Below, in pieces: positions 12,168-24,509 of a stretch of DNA of 64,000 bases (positions are counted from its first letter, which is position 1; each line of letters begins with the position of its first letter). The stretch is from Gnetum montanum. Lineage: Eukaryota > Streptophyta > Gnetopsida > Gnetales > Gnetaceae. The position numbers and the translations under genes were made by a program. The notes below the pieces were generated by a model. The model saw only the letters and a list, made by a program, of their open reading frames with translations, searched no databases and had not been told where the DNA came from. The stretch covers positions 32,336 to 96,335 of the forward strand of contig MNCI01001938.1 in the NCBI GenBank assembly GCA_015680685.1, given 5' to 3'.

Positions 12168-12219
12168 ACTGTGTAACCAATTGCTTGAACACAAGTCATT
12201 GTCCGATGAAAGATACAAC

Positions 12220-14345
12220 TTACTTTTTTCAAAGCTTTAGGTAGGCCTGTCCTTAGACCACCAAGAAATAGAAGTAAAGCACAACTTTGAAATCATTTAC
12301 TAAAATTGGATGGAGTTCCTTCCTACCCTTGACACATTCATCCCACCCACCAACACCTTTAGGTGGCTACTAGACCAACTCATTAAGGTAAGTGGTTCAA
12401 AAGAGTAAGATGTAGCATCAAACTATGATGAGCACATACAAGATGGAAAAGAGAAGTTTGACTCCCATTTAGATAGTGGTGTCTGATTTTATGCCTCTGT
12501 CCAATAGCCTGCCTCCACTTTTGTTCTACACTAGTCATAGTCATCTACCTTCTTTAAGGCAATGACATCACTTCTACCACTGAAGACCATGCCTATGGTG
12601 GCTAGCCAACAAGTACTGCATGCACAACAAAGTGTAGCACCCTCTACCTCTTTCTCCTTGGTCATTTCTTCCTAGTCTATGTAGCCTTCCTTGCTGGCAT
12701 CTGTGATGCCAACTCAACCGTACATGGACGTGATGCCTATATCTCAACCACAAACAAGTTAGATGTCCTTCTTTCTAGGCATCTCAATAGCACCTCCAAT
12801 AATAGCCCATACCACAATTATGTGGTGGGCTGTTACCTCTATGCCTATGGCATAGCTATCACACATTCCCCAATACATGCAACAACAAACTCAACAAGTG
12901 TCCTATGTGGTGCCACAACCCATGGCAAGGATGTGGGCCACCCAGATAGCATCATAGGTAGTGCAACTAGTGTAACCTATTGTGTCATTCTTGATTTTGG
13001 ACCAAGTATTATAACTCATTCAAACACTCATAGAGGAAGTTAGGCAACTCAAATTTTTCAACTCAAAAATAGTCCATGTGATGGAATTTTACCAAGATGA
13101 TCTTATTATTCCTATGGTCTCGCCCTAACTTTGGCCCCTAGGGTTCAACTTCCTTAATTCATAAAATACAATGGTAAGGTAACCCCAATGCCCAACTTGT
13201 AACTTTTTGTTCTAAATGCATGCTTTTGCAACCATGACCCCACATGATCATTCATGTCTTCATCATGTCCTTGACTAGCGATGCTCTTGATTGGTACTAT
13301 GCACTCCCTAGAGCTTCCATATCAACTTTTGAGGAGTTGCTCAGCTAATTTGTAATTCACTTCAAGTAAAACTTGAAGCCCAAGGACACCCTAGACCAAA
13401 TAATGAATATCAAACAAGGAGCACTAGAGGCAGTACAAAAATTCATGCAATGTTGGAGTGCTTCTCTCAATGAAATTCATGTGCTGATAGTAGAAACTCA
13501 TCTTCTGGATGTCTTTAAAGGTGCAGTAAATGAATTTATCAAGTTAAAAATGTACTACTTAGTGTCAGACTCTCTGAGCCAAGATTTTGCTAAAATGAAG
13601 AGCATACAAGATGTAGTAGAAGCTAGTAAGGACCTAACCTATGTGGCCTATAAAAATGCACACATGAAAAAGGACAAAGAAAATGGGAAGGTGACAACAA
13701 CTGTTGCAACTATGGCCAATGAAGCCAAACCCAACAACACTACACCAATGGCCAAGGTGCCTAAAGCCCCAGCCAAAAACAATAAGGCATTAGGTTCTAG
13801 TAGTACATGAACCAACTAGCCTGCACCGTTGACAACCGCAAGGTAAGCTCCCTAAAGGCCAAACTTTGAGTGCAAGGTTTGCTTAAAGTATACCCCTTTG
13901 CCCATCAAGTTATCTAAGCTCTTATATCAATTACTTACTACTAGGTGCATCCAACATAAAAAAATGTCTAAGGATGCATGAAAATTCCATGAGAGGTTTT
14001 GTGAGGTCCTTAAAAACCCCTATGCAGCTATTCCAAATAAGCCCTTGATCCTTAAAAGCTTTAGATTTGATCGATTCTACAATTATCATCAGTTGCATGG
14101 CCATGACATAGACTACTACTTGGAATTAAAATATGACATTCAATGCATGATTAATCAAGTAAAATTGGTCATTAACAAAAGCAATCCTATATGACTAGAA
14201 AATCACTTAATGAAAGTCTACAAGGACCCCCTCAATGCTAGTAGTATAGGTTATATCATTAATGCTATTAACATTGATGACAATGAAGAACTAGCACATG
14301 AACAATTTGTGGTTCATTTACTCTCTGGTAGCACTAGGGCATCAA
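12220..14345 (+). pseudogene. Element B gag remnant
   Basis: Structural capsid-nucleocapsid protein. Corresponding parts in G: an N-terminal segment with LGRP(L)DHQEIE-like text (about 12245), a Pro/Thr/Gln/Met-rich middle (12480-13030), MEFYQDDL (about 13080), and the capsid-like part with DALDWYYALPRASISTFEELL (about 13270-13340), then an open stretch 13373-13810 with FKGAVNEFIKLKMYYL and SIQDVVEASKDLTYVAYKNA. The nucleocapsid motif near 14070-14110 reads NYHQLHGHDIDYY, i.e. the C-X2-H-X4-H-X4-C knuckle with both Cys lost. Stops and shifts are present, so it is non-functional. Confidence 0.8.
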
Positions 14346-15560
14346 CATTGACTAGGCCATAGACACATTTCATCATCAAAGTGCCACCTTAGGTGCCTAC
14401 AACATCCTTTGTGGTTAAGGCCCCACAACACATTACAACAACAACAACCCATACACCCTTTTTCATTAGGATGCTAAGACGTGTGGATCCCTTACTTGCC
14501 CAGGGTCTAGTGGTGGGAACTGCATTACATCCTACCCATATATGGTAATACCCTAGGATACTTGATGAGCATCTTGTTGAAAAAATGATCAATGAAAACA
14601 TGGGATTAGGTCCTCCTAATCCCACCACCTTGTTAGTCGTCCCCATGGCCTCATTATCTCAGACTATCAATGCAAGCACGAATAATCAACAAACAAGCGC
14701 TAAGGCTTGGAAGCCCACTATGCAAGTAAAGGCTAAATATCCTCTTTCAGAGATTCATCTCTTCGGTTGCATGGAGGAGGTAAAAGTTTGTTAAAACAAC
14801 CAATGCTGGGAAAGATTTATTGGACACACTAGCATAAGTTAAATAGGCCCTCGAATAAAAGAACACAATGTTGAGCCTATATGATATGATAATGAACTCT
14901 TCTGCTCATCATGAGGCATTGGTTTTCATCTTAACATATATCCCTATTAGGGAAGATATTCTAGAAAATGAAGAGGCCATTCACACTATAACTCTTCACC
15001 CCACAACCCAAGAATCAAGGTCAACACCCTTGACATTTTGTAATGAGGTAGTCATGATTGATCTTGAAAAGGGTTAGGTGACCAACACACCCATGTTTAT
15101 AACAATTCACATAGGCTAATATAAAATTCATAGGTCACACATTGACGATAAGGAAACAACCAATGTCATCCCATTCCCTATCATTAATAAGCTTGGCCTA
15201 GTTGATTAGATAAAGCCAAAGAAAAAAAATAATGTGCTTGAAATCCTTCAATGGAACATGTGTTGTTGTAAAAGGAATAGTCACAATAGCTTTCGTGGTA
15301 GGGGAGCAATCCCCACTAATGCTAAATTCATTGTAGTTGAAGAAATTCTTGGATTCAACTTAATTCTAGAGAGGTCTTATCTAACCTAGTTACAAGTCAT
15401 TTCTTCACCTATTTACGAAGAGATCCACTTGCCTTATGAGGGTGGAGAGGTGGTTATCTATGGTGATAATGTAGCTCCCCTGACCATCAACAACATTAAC
15501 ACAAAATAGGGGTTAGAAGTAGAGTTCTCTAAAGACATACCACCCATTTAAGGTGAAATT
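14346..15560 (+). pseudogene. Element B gag tail and protease remnant
   Basis: 14346-14860 is a Thr/Pro-rich linker aligning with 39130-39710 of G. From 14868 the text matches G: LSLYDMIM, then the protease core near 15130-15215 reads HIDDKETTNVIPFPIINKLGLVD, where the catalytic loop is DDKETTN instead of DDGTAAN. Downstream LILERSYLT (about 15355-15390) matches the second protease motif and HLPYEGGEVVIYGD the conserved end. The active-site Gly is missing and stops are present. Confidence 0.75.
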
Positions 15561-15929
15561 CAATGTTGTCTAGCTAATCCTAAATAGCCAAGTGAAGTGA
15601 GTGACCTTCCTAAGGGAGCTCTTTGGACAGAATTTCCCTTTTGTGCGACAGATGAAGGTCTAGGAAAATATCATCTTGTGCCTCCTAAGCCTTACAGCCT
15701 CCTAACCCACATCAAGTTAGAAAACACCTACATGACTAAGGCATGCCCTTAGTTTTCTTACATGTTTCACTTACCCTTTGTTCTTCGCTTATATAGTTAC
15801 AATTGCATTATTATTTACATACTGCATTAGTTATTTCATTTCTTTAGTTCATGCAATTTCATTTATCCTTTTTCAAAATAAAAAAAATAGAATAGATATA
15901 TACAAGGAGAAAAAAACAACTAGCCAAGA
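15561..15929 (+). other. Spacer after protease (B)
   Basis: Some of 15560-15760 still reads like protein (ending near LPKGALWTEFPF) but with stops; the rest is T-rich non-coding sequence. A sense splice donor might lie here but I could not identify one shared with G. Confidence 0.4.
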
Positions 15930-16200
15930 AAGACCTTAAACTATCGCATGGCCCACTAAGGCCTAAAATTGGCAACTTGCTCGCTTTTATACTATAGCTT
16001 GGAAAGGCCTTAAACTATCACATGGCCCAATAAGGCCTAAAATTGGCAACCAACTTCCTTCTCACACTATGGCTCAAAATGGCCTTAAACTAGTGATAGC
16101 CCAAATGGACTTAAACTAATGATGGCCTAAAATGGCCTTAAACTAGTGATGGCCCTTTTTCCATGGCCTTAAACTAGCATGAAGCCCACAAGTGGCCTAA
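15930..16200. repeat. Tandem array 1 of B (GGCCTTAAACTAGTGATGGCC-like)
   Basis: Six to eight degenerate units with core GGCCTTAAACTAGTGATGG, spaced 25-60 bases. Located between the protease end and the 3' end of the antisense gene, exactly as array 1 of G (40763-40925). Non-coding. Confidence 0.8.
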
Positions 16201-16406
16201 TTACATCAGTCAAATCACAAGTTAAAATTATAACTTTACATAAAATACAATAAAATGACAAGCAAATAATCATCACATTTCCATTAAATTATTAATAAGG
16301 TATATAGTTCATGTTTACATCCAAAACATAAAATCTCCAAAATTAAAAAATTGGTCAATAGTAGGGCTACATGTTGGGCATTTCAGCTTGTAGTATGTGG
16401 TAAGGG

Positions 16407-19400
16407 CTAAGATTCTTCCTCTTCCTCTTCATCTATTGCTCCATTGGATCCTATGCCATCACCTAGAACTTACATTAAATAAAAATAAAATAATAAATTA
16501 GCCAAAAAATAAAGTGAAATGCAAAATTATAATAAAGTAGATAAAAATAATGCAAACTAGACCAACCTGAGAAGGACTTGCATCCATGTCTAGGGGTATC
16601 CTATCGAGGCTTGCCTCCAAGCATCAGAGGATATCATCCTCCAATAACTATGTCTAGTCCTCTTCCCCAAGGTCAATACATGTGAGGGTTTTTCATTTCT
16701 TTATAGCTATCCATGAGGGTGGCCCTAGTGAAAACCAAGCAAAAGTGACCTCTCCCGAAGGTACAACAATGTGTCTATCTTGAGTTCCACTCACAACTAC
16801 ATTACTGGTGAATAGTTCATAAACCTATGTTATGCCAATTGCATCAAGAAATATCTCTTAGCAACGATGCTTCATGGAATCATCTATGTACTTTTTATAA
16901 TATGCCTCACATTATTGTTTATNTCCCTACTCCTGAAGCTCTTGCACCTATTTCCATAGGTGCTTGTTAATGCATCTACACTCTAACAATGCTCTCATAG
17001 ATTACAACACATATTTTCTTGCCTTTTCATACACATGATGGGTCACTTACTCCACCGTAGGGGAAAACTTAGGCACAACATCAACCTGGACCACCTTGTT
17101 TGGGTCCCACTTAAGCTGTGAACCTATCATCACATAAGAGGCAAGACAATGTCAGCTATGAACCAAGTGAGTAAATTAGTAGAGAAAAATAGAAAAATGT
17201 ACACATACCAATTTTAGGATCTCTTTGTTGTATACAATCTATCATGTCATCCACGAAGCCTTGCATGAAGGTAAACCTATCTGGAGCATCCATCCATGGT
17301 TGCATATGGAAGGTGGATGTGGATGTTGGGCATTCAGCTGGAAAGATCGATGATTGCAATATAATACACTTAGTGATTATTAGACAACCAATAGCTACGG
17401 GTGTAAGAGTTAAAAAATAAAAAAATAAGAAAAATAAAATCAAATAAAAGGAGAAAAATAACAAAAAAATATAAAAATAATACAAAAAAATATGGCGATG
17501 CAAAGCACCTATCCAACAAGCCTTTAGATCTGAGACTGGGGGGATTTCCCATCTGCACATTGTTAAAGAAATTTTCAAACTCATCCCCTTTGAATTGCAA
17601 CCCTTCTTCTTCAAGTTGCCTTAGCACTTTACTAGCTTCTCATTCCTCTTCATCTACCATTTGTCCCTTAGGTTGAGGGACATCATCCTCTATGGGATCT
17701 GCTACCACAACAGGGGTCCTCTTGCCTATATCACACAAGTTGAATTTAGAATTGTCAATAATAAGTATAATATAGCATGGCACATTACACTAGTATTCAA
17801 TAATGCATACTTGTAATTCCTGAGCACACATCACAAAGCTTAAACCAGAGCTTTTTATCACCCTCCTCTACTTCACACATGGACTCCTCCATGGGGTGTG
17901 GTATCTTAATCTTTATTCTAGATGATCCCACTATCTCAACAATGAGTCATGCCCCTCTTGCTACATTTTTAGTGTTGGCTAGTGAGGCCTCTCTAGCACT
18001 ATCACATGTGTAGTAGGATCATTTGACATTGCCTCTAGCATTACTAAAATAAACTCGCCAATTGCCTCTGGAGGATTCCATGACTGTGTGGTGTTGAACA
18101 GAAGATGAATCCATGGCCTGGAGATTTGATTACTATCTTGCACCACCCATTGGTCATCCTCACAAACCACCAAAAACTCCACAAATCTTCATAGGCATGC
18201 TATAAAGAATGTTAAGTGCACATGTGATCTTGCCTAGAGGGTGTGGCATAACTTAACTATTTCAACACATAGGCCACTAGCAAGGTGAGAGGCCTAGTTG
18301 TACAACATCCCCTCTTCTATTACATCCCTTATCATTCAAGATTACTCAACTCCAAGAATCTTTCTTTGGGAAAGCAGTTTTGGAAATGCATGAGCACAGA
18401 AGTTTGGGTAGAGGTGATGGACCATGGGTACCCTTACATCCTTGAATAGTATTCCTTTAAGAACCTTAGAAGTGCCAAAGCACTTCTTAACATCCCCTTT
18501 GTGGTCTAATTTTTATTAGTCTTTTCTGCAACTAGTAAGCCCTCAAAGGGGATGCTAAAGAGGTCTGCAAAGAATTCATTGGTAATTTTAGAGGTCACCT
18601 GCACATCATGAGCCTGTGTGCTGAAGAAATAAATGCTCTTAGTAAAGGAGTTAATGATGGCAATCATATCAACCACTAACATACTTTGGCTAACGACCAA
18701 GAAAAGGTCCATGAGCCTAGCTTGTTAAAGATTCCTTGTTATCTTCACTGAGGCCTCATATCACAACCAATGTTGTGAACTCTCAACCTCATCATATTTA
18801 AAGATGAAAGTTGCCTCAGTGCAACTTGTGGCAACCACCATGACTTCTCCTGATTTAACGACAGTTGTAATAAGTGAAGGTAAAATTAGGAACATGAGAA
18901 AAATACAGTAACATGTACATAAAGATGAGTGACACATGACTCACATGGCAAAAATGGTGTTCAGGATGGTGGTGGTGGGGCTAAAACCTCCTCCTTGCTT
19001 GGTATGCTAGTTGCCCAGTCAATGTCCAACTAGCTGAGAGCTCAACACCTCTTGTAAAACTTAGAATATTGGTGAGGGAGTTCCACTAGGTCTATCCTAA
19101 TCTACCCAATCATTGCTAGATGAACATTCTCAAAAGATGAGAATTCTTGTAGGTTAATAAGAGTTAAGTTCAATGCCTCCTCTTCATTGTGGAGGCCATC
19201 TATGTTAATGGTAAACCTGGCAATGGACATGAGTGGTTAGAATCTTAAGTCATAATCTAATAGGTAATATAAGAAATTGTAAGTGGACTCACCCTCTAGC
19301 ACAATAAACCATCCTAGGTGCATTCTAGAAAAGAGTGGGTATGTGTCAAGTAATAAATAAAGTGTTATTATTTTTGTGGCACTAGAATTCTGGCATCCCC

Positions 19401-19720
19401 TAGATCTTGGACAAAAGCCTAAGGCCCCTGTAGTCCTAATCTAAACTCCTTACTCCTTCATCACCAACAGGCTCATTAGATATGAACCTTAGGATGCCTT
19501 GGTTTGCCCTAGGCAATAGTGTTTCTGTTATGATGCCCATTGCTTTTGTCACCAAGTGTGACCATATCATCACATTGAAGTGTTAGAGCAAAAATTTCAT
19601 GAGTTCTTATGCTCCCGACCTAAACCATACCACCTGGTAACCTACACATGTGTTTGGTGCAGGTACATTTGGTATAGGTTGACTCATGCAATACAAGATA
19701 CCCACTAGCTTAACTACAAT
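16407..19720 (-). pseudogene. Antisense spliced gene of element B (between PR and RT)
   Basis: Product unrecognised. Minus-strand exons inferred by eye: ?-19293, 19216-18945, 18849-17821, 17725-17509, 17337-17219, 17123-16567, 16468-16407, separated by GT-AG introns of 76, 95, 95, 171, 95 and 98 bp, mostly AT-rich (17338-17508 extremely so). Exon order and sizes parallel G (272 vs 275, 1029 vs 1050, 119 vs 129). Matching protein words: LMDLFLVV, NSFTKSI, FFADLFSIPFEGL (G: FADLFGIPSDGL), FLVVCEDDQWV, RFTFMQGFVDDMI, QLKWDP, and an acidic end (DEEEEEES, stop at 16407). Stops and at least one frameshift make this copy a pseudogene. An ambiguous base (n) is at 16923. Confidence 0.7.
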
Positions 19721-19929
19721 GTGGATGGGTTTTAATAGTACCATACAACCATACTAGTGAAAAGAGAAGAATGCTAGCATTGGATAAAAAAATACATAAA
19801 AAATTAGACTTAACATGCTTAACTTTCCAGGAAGCCCCACGAGAAAGGGACATCGACATATGCATTTGACATGCATAGTCCCCAACAAGGCACAACACTA
19901 ACATATACGTTACATATTTACAAACATTA
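19721..19929. other. Upstream flank of the antisense gene (B)
   Basis: AT-rich; may contain more 5' exon sequence of the antisense gene (a minus-strand open stretch 19904-19710 has no clear counterpart in G). No assignment. Confidence 0.3.
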
Positions 19930-20400
19930 TAACTTTGAAAATATTAAAAAACTCACTAAATATTGGTTACACTTCCCATAGAGCATAACCTTCAAAATTA
20001 TAAAAATTTTCTATTGGCTACACTTCCCACAAAGCGTAACCTTCACAATTGCAAAAACATTCTAAGTGTTGGTTACGCTCCCCATAGAGCATAACTTTCA
20101 AAATTACAAAATCTTTTGTAGCTATTGATTATGCTCTTTGCAAAACATGATTCTCAAAACTGTAAGAAATTCTAACTGTCGATTATTCTTCCCTACTGAG
20201 TGTAATAATTGCAAAAAAATTCTAAGTGTTGGCTATGCTTCTCGTCGAGTGTAATAACTACAAAAATTTTCAAAGTGTTAGCTATGCTCCCTCTAAAGTG
20301 TAACAACTACAAAAATTTCCAACTATTAAAAATTTGAAATTGTATGGTATGCTCATTATAGAGTGTAACCTATTAACTACATTTCCTATAGAGAATTATG
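19930..20400. repeat. U3-like tandem array upstream of antisense gene (B)
   Basis: About eight units of 50-60 bases with core TTGGTTACGCTCCCCATAGA then GCATAAC, followed by AAAATT-rich text and CTAAGTGTT. The unit contains the GTTACGCTC...GAGCATAAC inverted repeat and the CTAAGTGTT word typical of the U3 of the B and X LTRs. Confidence 0.75.
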
Positions 20401-20559
20401 CTAGGAAATCAAAAATTTTCTAAATTTTTTGTCATGCTCTTAGGAACATACCCTGGTGTGACAGGTTTGAGCCTTACAATCACCCTGCCTAGACCATCAT
20501 GCTTTGTATTCACCTTCAAGTGGTTTGGGCCATGGCTAAAAAAAAATAAAATAGAAAAA

Positions 20560-20790
20560 ATGTGTTTGCACACAAAATATTTTGACTCTATCCCACATCA
20601 TGTGTAGATTGCCAAAAAAAAAAACACTTGTTCCATGTGACACACAAGATTCCAAAAAACTCTTGTTCCATGTTGCATGTGGGACACCAAGAAAAATCCT
20701 GGTTTTTTGCTTTGTGTGGGATGCCAAGAAAACCCCTATCCCATGGTATGTATGGTATACAAACCCTTAGCATACAAAATCTGAAAAAAA
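20560..20790. repeat. Tandem array of ~43-45 bp units (B)
   Basis: Five or so degenerate copies of CTTGTTCCATGT...GGACACCAAGAAAA. X carries the homologous array at 29240-29430. The short overlapping ORFs on both strands arise from the repeat. Confidence 0.75.
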
Positions 20791-21694
20791 AAACCAATAA
20801 AAAATTGCACCATGTGCAATCCCTCCCCTAGTCATGACTCATGGCAACTAAAGTGGCGGCGGTGGTCTCTACCTAGGGTAGGTCACTCTTAAAACCTCAA
20901 AACCCGAAGGTGAACAAGAAGAAGGGATAGATATCATAATAGAAGAGTGTAGTGCCTTACCTTGCCAATGGCATCTCTCACTGATCCTCTATGCATGCCC
21001 TAGGAAGGCACCTTAATGTGTGTTCTCCTTTATCCACGTTGTTGAGGTCAGGTGTTGGTGTTCACTATGATGCATCATGGTTGATCATCATGCTCCTAGT
21101 TTCTTCTTCATCTTTATTATGCTCTAGCTTACTCTCTTTCATCGCTACACTCTATCTCCATTTGCCTTAACTGTGCTATGCTTGGTGATTGTTTACTTCA
21201 ACATTGAAAATGATAGGTTGACTATGGTAAAAATCCAATTTATATCCTTCTAGGTTGAAGGACACGACACCCTCCTAGGGCCTATCTCGTGTCCCATGTG
21301 TAATGCAGGATGAGCGTAGCACCTAGAGTTAGAAAATTTTTCTAACTTTTTCAGAATCCCCATACTTAGAAAATTTTTTGCATTTTTTTTCTAATTGCCC
21401 AACAAACATCCAGCTTAGCCCCACATCTAAAACCTTCAAGGCTTGCTTAAATTGATGTTTCCTACATAAACCATGGTCTTCTATGACCTTAAAATAGTAA
21501 TTTTATGGCCAATTGAGGCCCCAAAATTACTTTACATACTTTCTTATCTGATCCCACAACTGCACAATTAAGCAAATTTTCATAACATTGGCTGCCTTAT
21601 TTTATGCATTTTTACCTTATTAAGATACGTGCTAATTGACATTTTCTAGTTGTTTTGTAGGATTTTTGGTAGGATTGCAAAATAAATCCATACA
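20791..21694. other. Spacer before RT (B), possible first antisense exon
   Basis: Aligns with X 29440-30370. Around 21000-20965 the minus strand reads KVPS, stop, GMHRG...DAIGK and then GTAAGG, a perfect donor; X has KVPFEGIARG...DTIG then GTAAGA at the same place (about 29665-29598). This could be an upstream exon of the antisense gene, but stops lie just before it. The rest is non-coding. Confidence 0.35.
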
Positions 21695-22557
21695 AATGTT
21701 TTCATGCACCTTTGGTTTTGACTAGATCTTATGAAAATTCCATGAGATGTGTAAACACTGAGCTCCTAGACTTTGAGCCTATGACTCATGATACAAATGT
21801 AGCATTCCTAGAGACATCTCTAGATTGGCCAGACCATCTGGTTAGAGCTCTAGACCTAGAGGTAGGTGACATAACTGAGGATCTTGTTATAGAAGTCCTT
21901 GTAGTAACATGTAACGGCAAAGGGAAGACACTGAAACTTAATTCTTTGTTAGAGCCTCAAATCAAACAAATCATCTCTAAAGTCCTTAATGATAACGCTA
22001 AGGCATTCACATGGTCCTATGAGGACATGTTGGGCTTGGACCCTTGTATAATACAACACAACATTATCCTTGATCCTCACATAAAACCAGTTAAACAAAA
22101 AGCTTGCAAAGTCAAACCTAAGGTGGCATTGGTAGTTCACGATGAAATCACTAAGATTTATAAAGCTAGTTTCATCTAGGCAGTTGACTACACTGAATGG
22201 GTCTCAAACATCATAGTTGTCCCTAAGAAAAATTGGAGCATATGCATTTGCATAGATTTCCAGCACTTGAACAAGGTAGCCATTAAATATGACTTCCCAT
22301 TGCCTAGCATTGACCAACTCATAGATACTACAACTAGTCATGCCTTATTGTCCTTTATGGATGGGTTCTTGGGGAACAACCAAATTCGAACCAACCTAGA
22401 GCACTAGCTTAACACCACCTTCATGGCCTCTTGGGGTATGTTTTGCTATACAATGATGCCCTTTGGACTAAAGAACATAGGAGCAACCTACCAACATGTA
22501 ATGACATATATATTTAGTGATTATATACTAGACTTTCTCAATGACTACATTGAAGAT
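21695..22557 (+). pseudogene. Element B reverse transcriptase, 5' part
   Basis: Begins after TTTTGACTAG, a plausible splice acceptor, with the lead region (WSYEDMLGLDPCIIQHNIIL), then KVKPKVALVV, AVDYTEWVSNI, SFMDGF, TTFMASWGMFCYTMMPFGLK and the start of the catalytic box NDYIED. Cut at 22557 by element X; continues at 55236. One stop breaks the first part (22177-22179), others follow. Confidence 0.85.
22553..22557. other. Target duplication of X, left copy (AAGAT)
   Basis: AAGAT here and ACGAT at 55236-55240. Removing X and one copy joins the RT as NDYI-D-DIVVKSK; the left copy has a C to A change. Confidence 0.85.
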
Positions 22558-23796
22558 TGAAACACCACCAATTTGAGGCTTTGGCAGTTAAATGAAAAAT
22601 TTGTCTAAGTATCAAAACTTAGCAATTTTTTTCTAATTCTAGTGTTATGTTCTATAGTGTAGCTAGCATAACATACATTGAGCCCTATTTTGTAAGATTT
22701 TTCTAAGTGTCAGTAGCAGTCCTATAAAAATATTTCTAAGTGTCCTACTACACTTTTAGTTTTCCTACTACACTCTCTAGCATAACTAGCATAGCACACA
22801 CTTCCATGAACAGTTTACCCAAGTTTCAAGCTAGAAGTGGTCAAGGGTTTCTTGGGATAGACAAAATAGTTTGGCAAGTTTTCTATCTCCTAGGTTGTCA
22901 TGCTCACTATGCTCCCCAGCGTACCCAACTTGACACATGTCCTAGTGGCTAGTTCACCCAAGTACCAAGCTAGAGTTTGTCAAAAGTGCTCAGGATGGCA
23001 AAATAGTTTAGCAAATTTTCTATCTTTTGAGTTTCTATGCTCTACTATGCTCCACAGCATAGCAAGCATGATGCAGGTTCTAGTGCCCAAATTTTCCTAA
23101 GTGTTGGATAAGGATCTATCAAGCTAGCTTAACATGGAAGACATATTTGGTACATTTCCTAACTTTTGAGGTTGCCTATCCTACTAAACACTAGAGCATA
23201 GCTAGTGTGCCATGAAGGAAGACTGTAGATTTTAACAAAATTTGGCTAAGTTCCCATGCTACACTCCCCAAAGTAGCTAGTGTAACTAGTGTGAAAAATC
23301 AAGATTTTGCAAATTTTCATTAAGTGTTGTGTTACGCTCTATAGCGTAGCTAGCTTGACATTAGAGAAAAGCCTCTAACAACCTCCAAAAGCATCCAAAA
23401 ATTAGCATCAGCCTTCATCCCAACTTTGACATCTCTCTAGCAACCAAGATCAATAGTTTGTATTTTTTTTGCATCCCCTATTGGTCCCCAAAATTATCCC
23501 TATGCTTGACCCTACTAGAAAGAGGGGGAAGACATAATCTTGGAGCATAGCCTCTAAGTTGTTCTATTTTGACACTATTTGTAGGTACATTGCGATCTCT
23601 CAAACTCTGGCACATGCAGTCTAGGTAGTGTAATCATAGTTTATTAGTCTCCAAGAACCCGTTGCTATCCTTTAGAGTGTAACACTTTGCTACTCTCATG
23701 AGGGCATGACATGTCAGTGTAACCCCATCTACGCTCATGCCATGTGGCACTCATGCCATGTGGTGCTCAATCTGCATTTCAAACTAAACCTAGCCC

Positions 23797-23804
23797 TATA
23801 AATA
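23797..23804 (+). promoter_or_regulatory. TATA box of X 5' LTR
   Basis: TATAAATA in AGCCCTATAAATACCCC; same context at 54546 in the 3' LTR. Confidence 0.75.
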
Positions 23805-24345
23805 CCCCAATGTTCAGCACTCTAGGGGTTGGAAAATCAAAAGAGCATTGGACATTTTAGCTGTCTAAGCATCCCCAAATTTCTTGTATCTAAGCATCCA
23901 AACTTCATAGCTTAGCATCTCTCGGAATGTAGTCCACCATTGCACTCACAAAATGTTGTGATAGCTAACCTAGTAGGTACAACCTCTCTTGCAGCTACTA
24001 GCTCTATGTGTTGGACATCTTAGAGACTATGACTACACTACTATAGTACAAATGTGCTTACCTAAAGCCACGTACCATTCTCACCTCTTGTCTTGCAAAA
24101 GTTACACTCCCAATTTTTGGGACGGTGCATTTCTTTGCTCTCAAGCTCTATTTCAGTTCTTTTCTAAGAATTTTTCTTTAATATTAAGCATAAATCTTTC
24201 ATTCTTCTACTATTTGATACAAATTTGCACATTCACATCACTATTCTTGGGCCAAAGCTCTCTACTATGCTCTAGCTTAGCTAGTCCTAGTGTTTGTGCA
24301 TAACACACTATATACCCTTCTTACACATGGTCGTTCTAACACCAT

Positions 24346-24351
24346 GTAAGT
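24346..24351 (+). promoter_or_regulatory. GTAAGT at start of U5 block (X)
   Basis: GTAAGTCCCTATCTGATC. Donor-like; in the 3' LTR the word has become GTAATT. Confidence 0.35.
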
Positions 24352-24490
24352 CCCTATCTGATCAACCAGACCATTTAGGTCACCTCGTCTCCATCTCCTA
24401 GCATGATCCTCATATGGATTTAGGATTACATTATACACCCATTAACCTCTTGGTGTCCCAACCACTGATGTTTTTGGACATCACAGTTTT

Positions 24491-24509
24491 TGGCACTAGA
24501 AGGAGGGCC
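24491..24509 (+). other. Primer binding site of X
   Basis: TGGCACTAGAAGGAGGGCC, five bases after the LTR end. Confidence 0.7.

Larger units (their letters stand above)
10748..12219 (+). other. Leader of element B
   Basis: Between PBS and gag. It aligns with the X leader (24510-25150) except for an inserted block at about 11307-12167. I see no convincing reading frame. Confidence 0.6.
22558..24485 (+). repeat. 5' LTR of element X
   Basis: Starts TGAAACACCACC, ends GACATCACA. Same family as the B LTR. Contains U3 inverted-repeat motifs, TATA at 23797 and the conserved terminal block from 24346. Confidence 0.9.

Noticed and set aside
16381-19720. A host gene inserted in B
   Set aside because: The same exons occur at the same place in G, so it belongs to the element lineage.
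22900-23100. ORFs within U3 of X and B LTRs (also 8986-9174, 9578-9874)
   Set aside because: Not preserved between copies; non-coding LTR.
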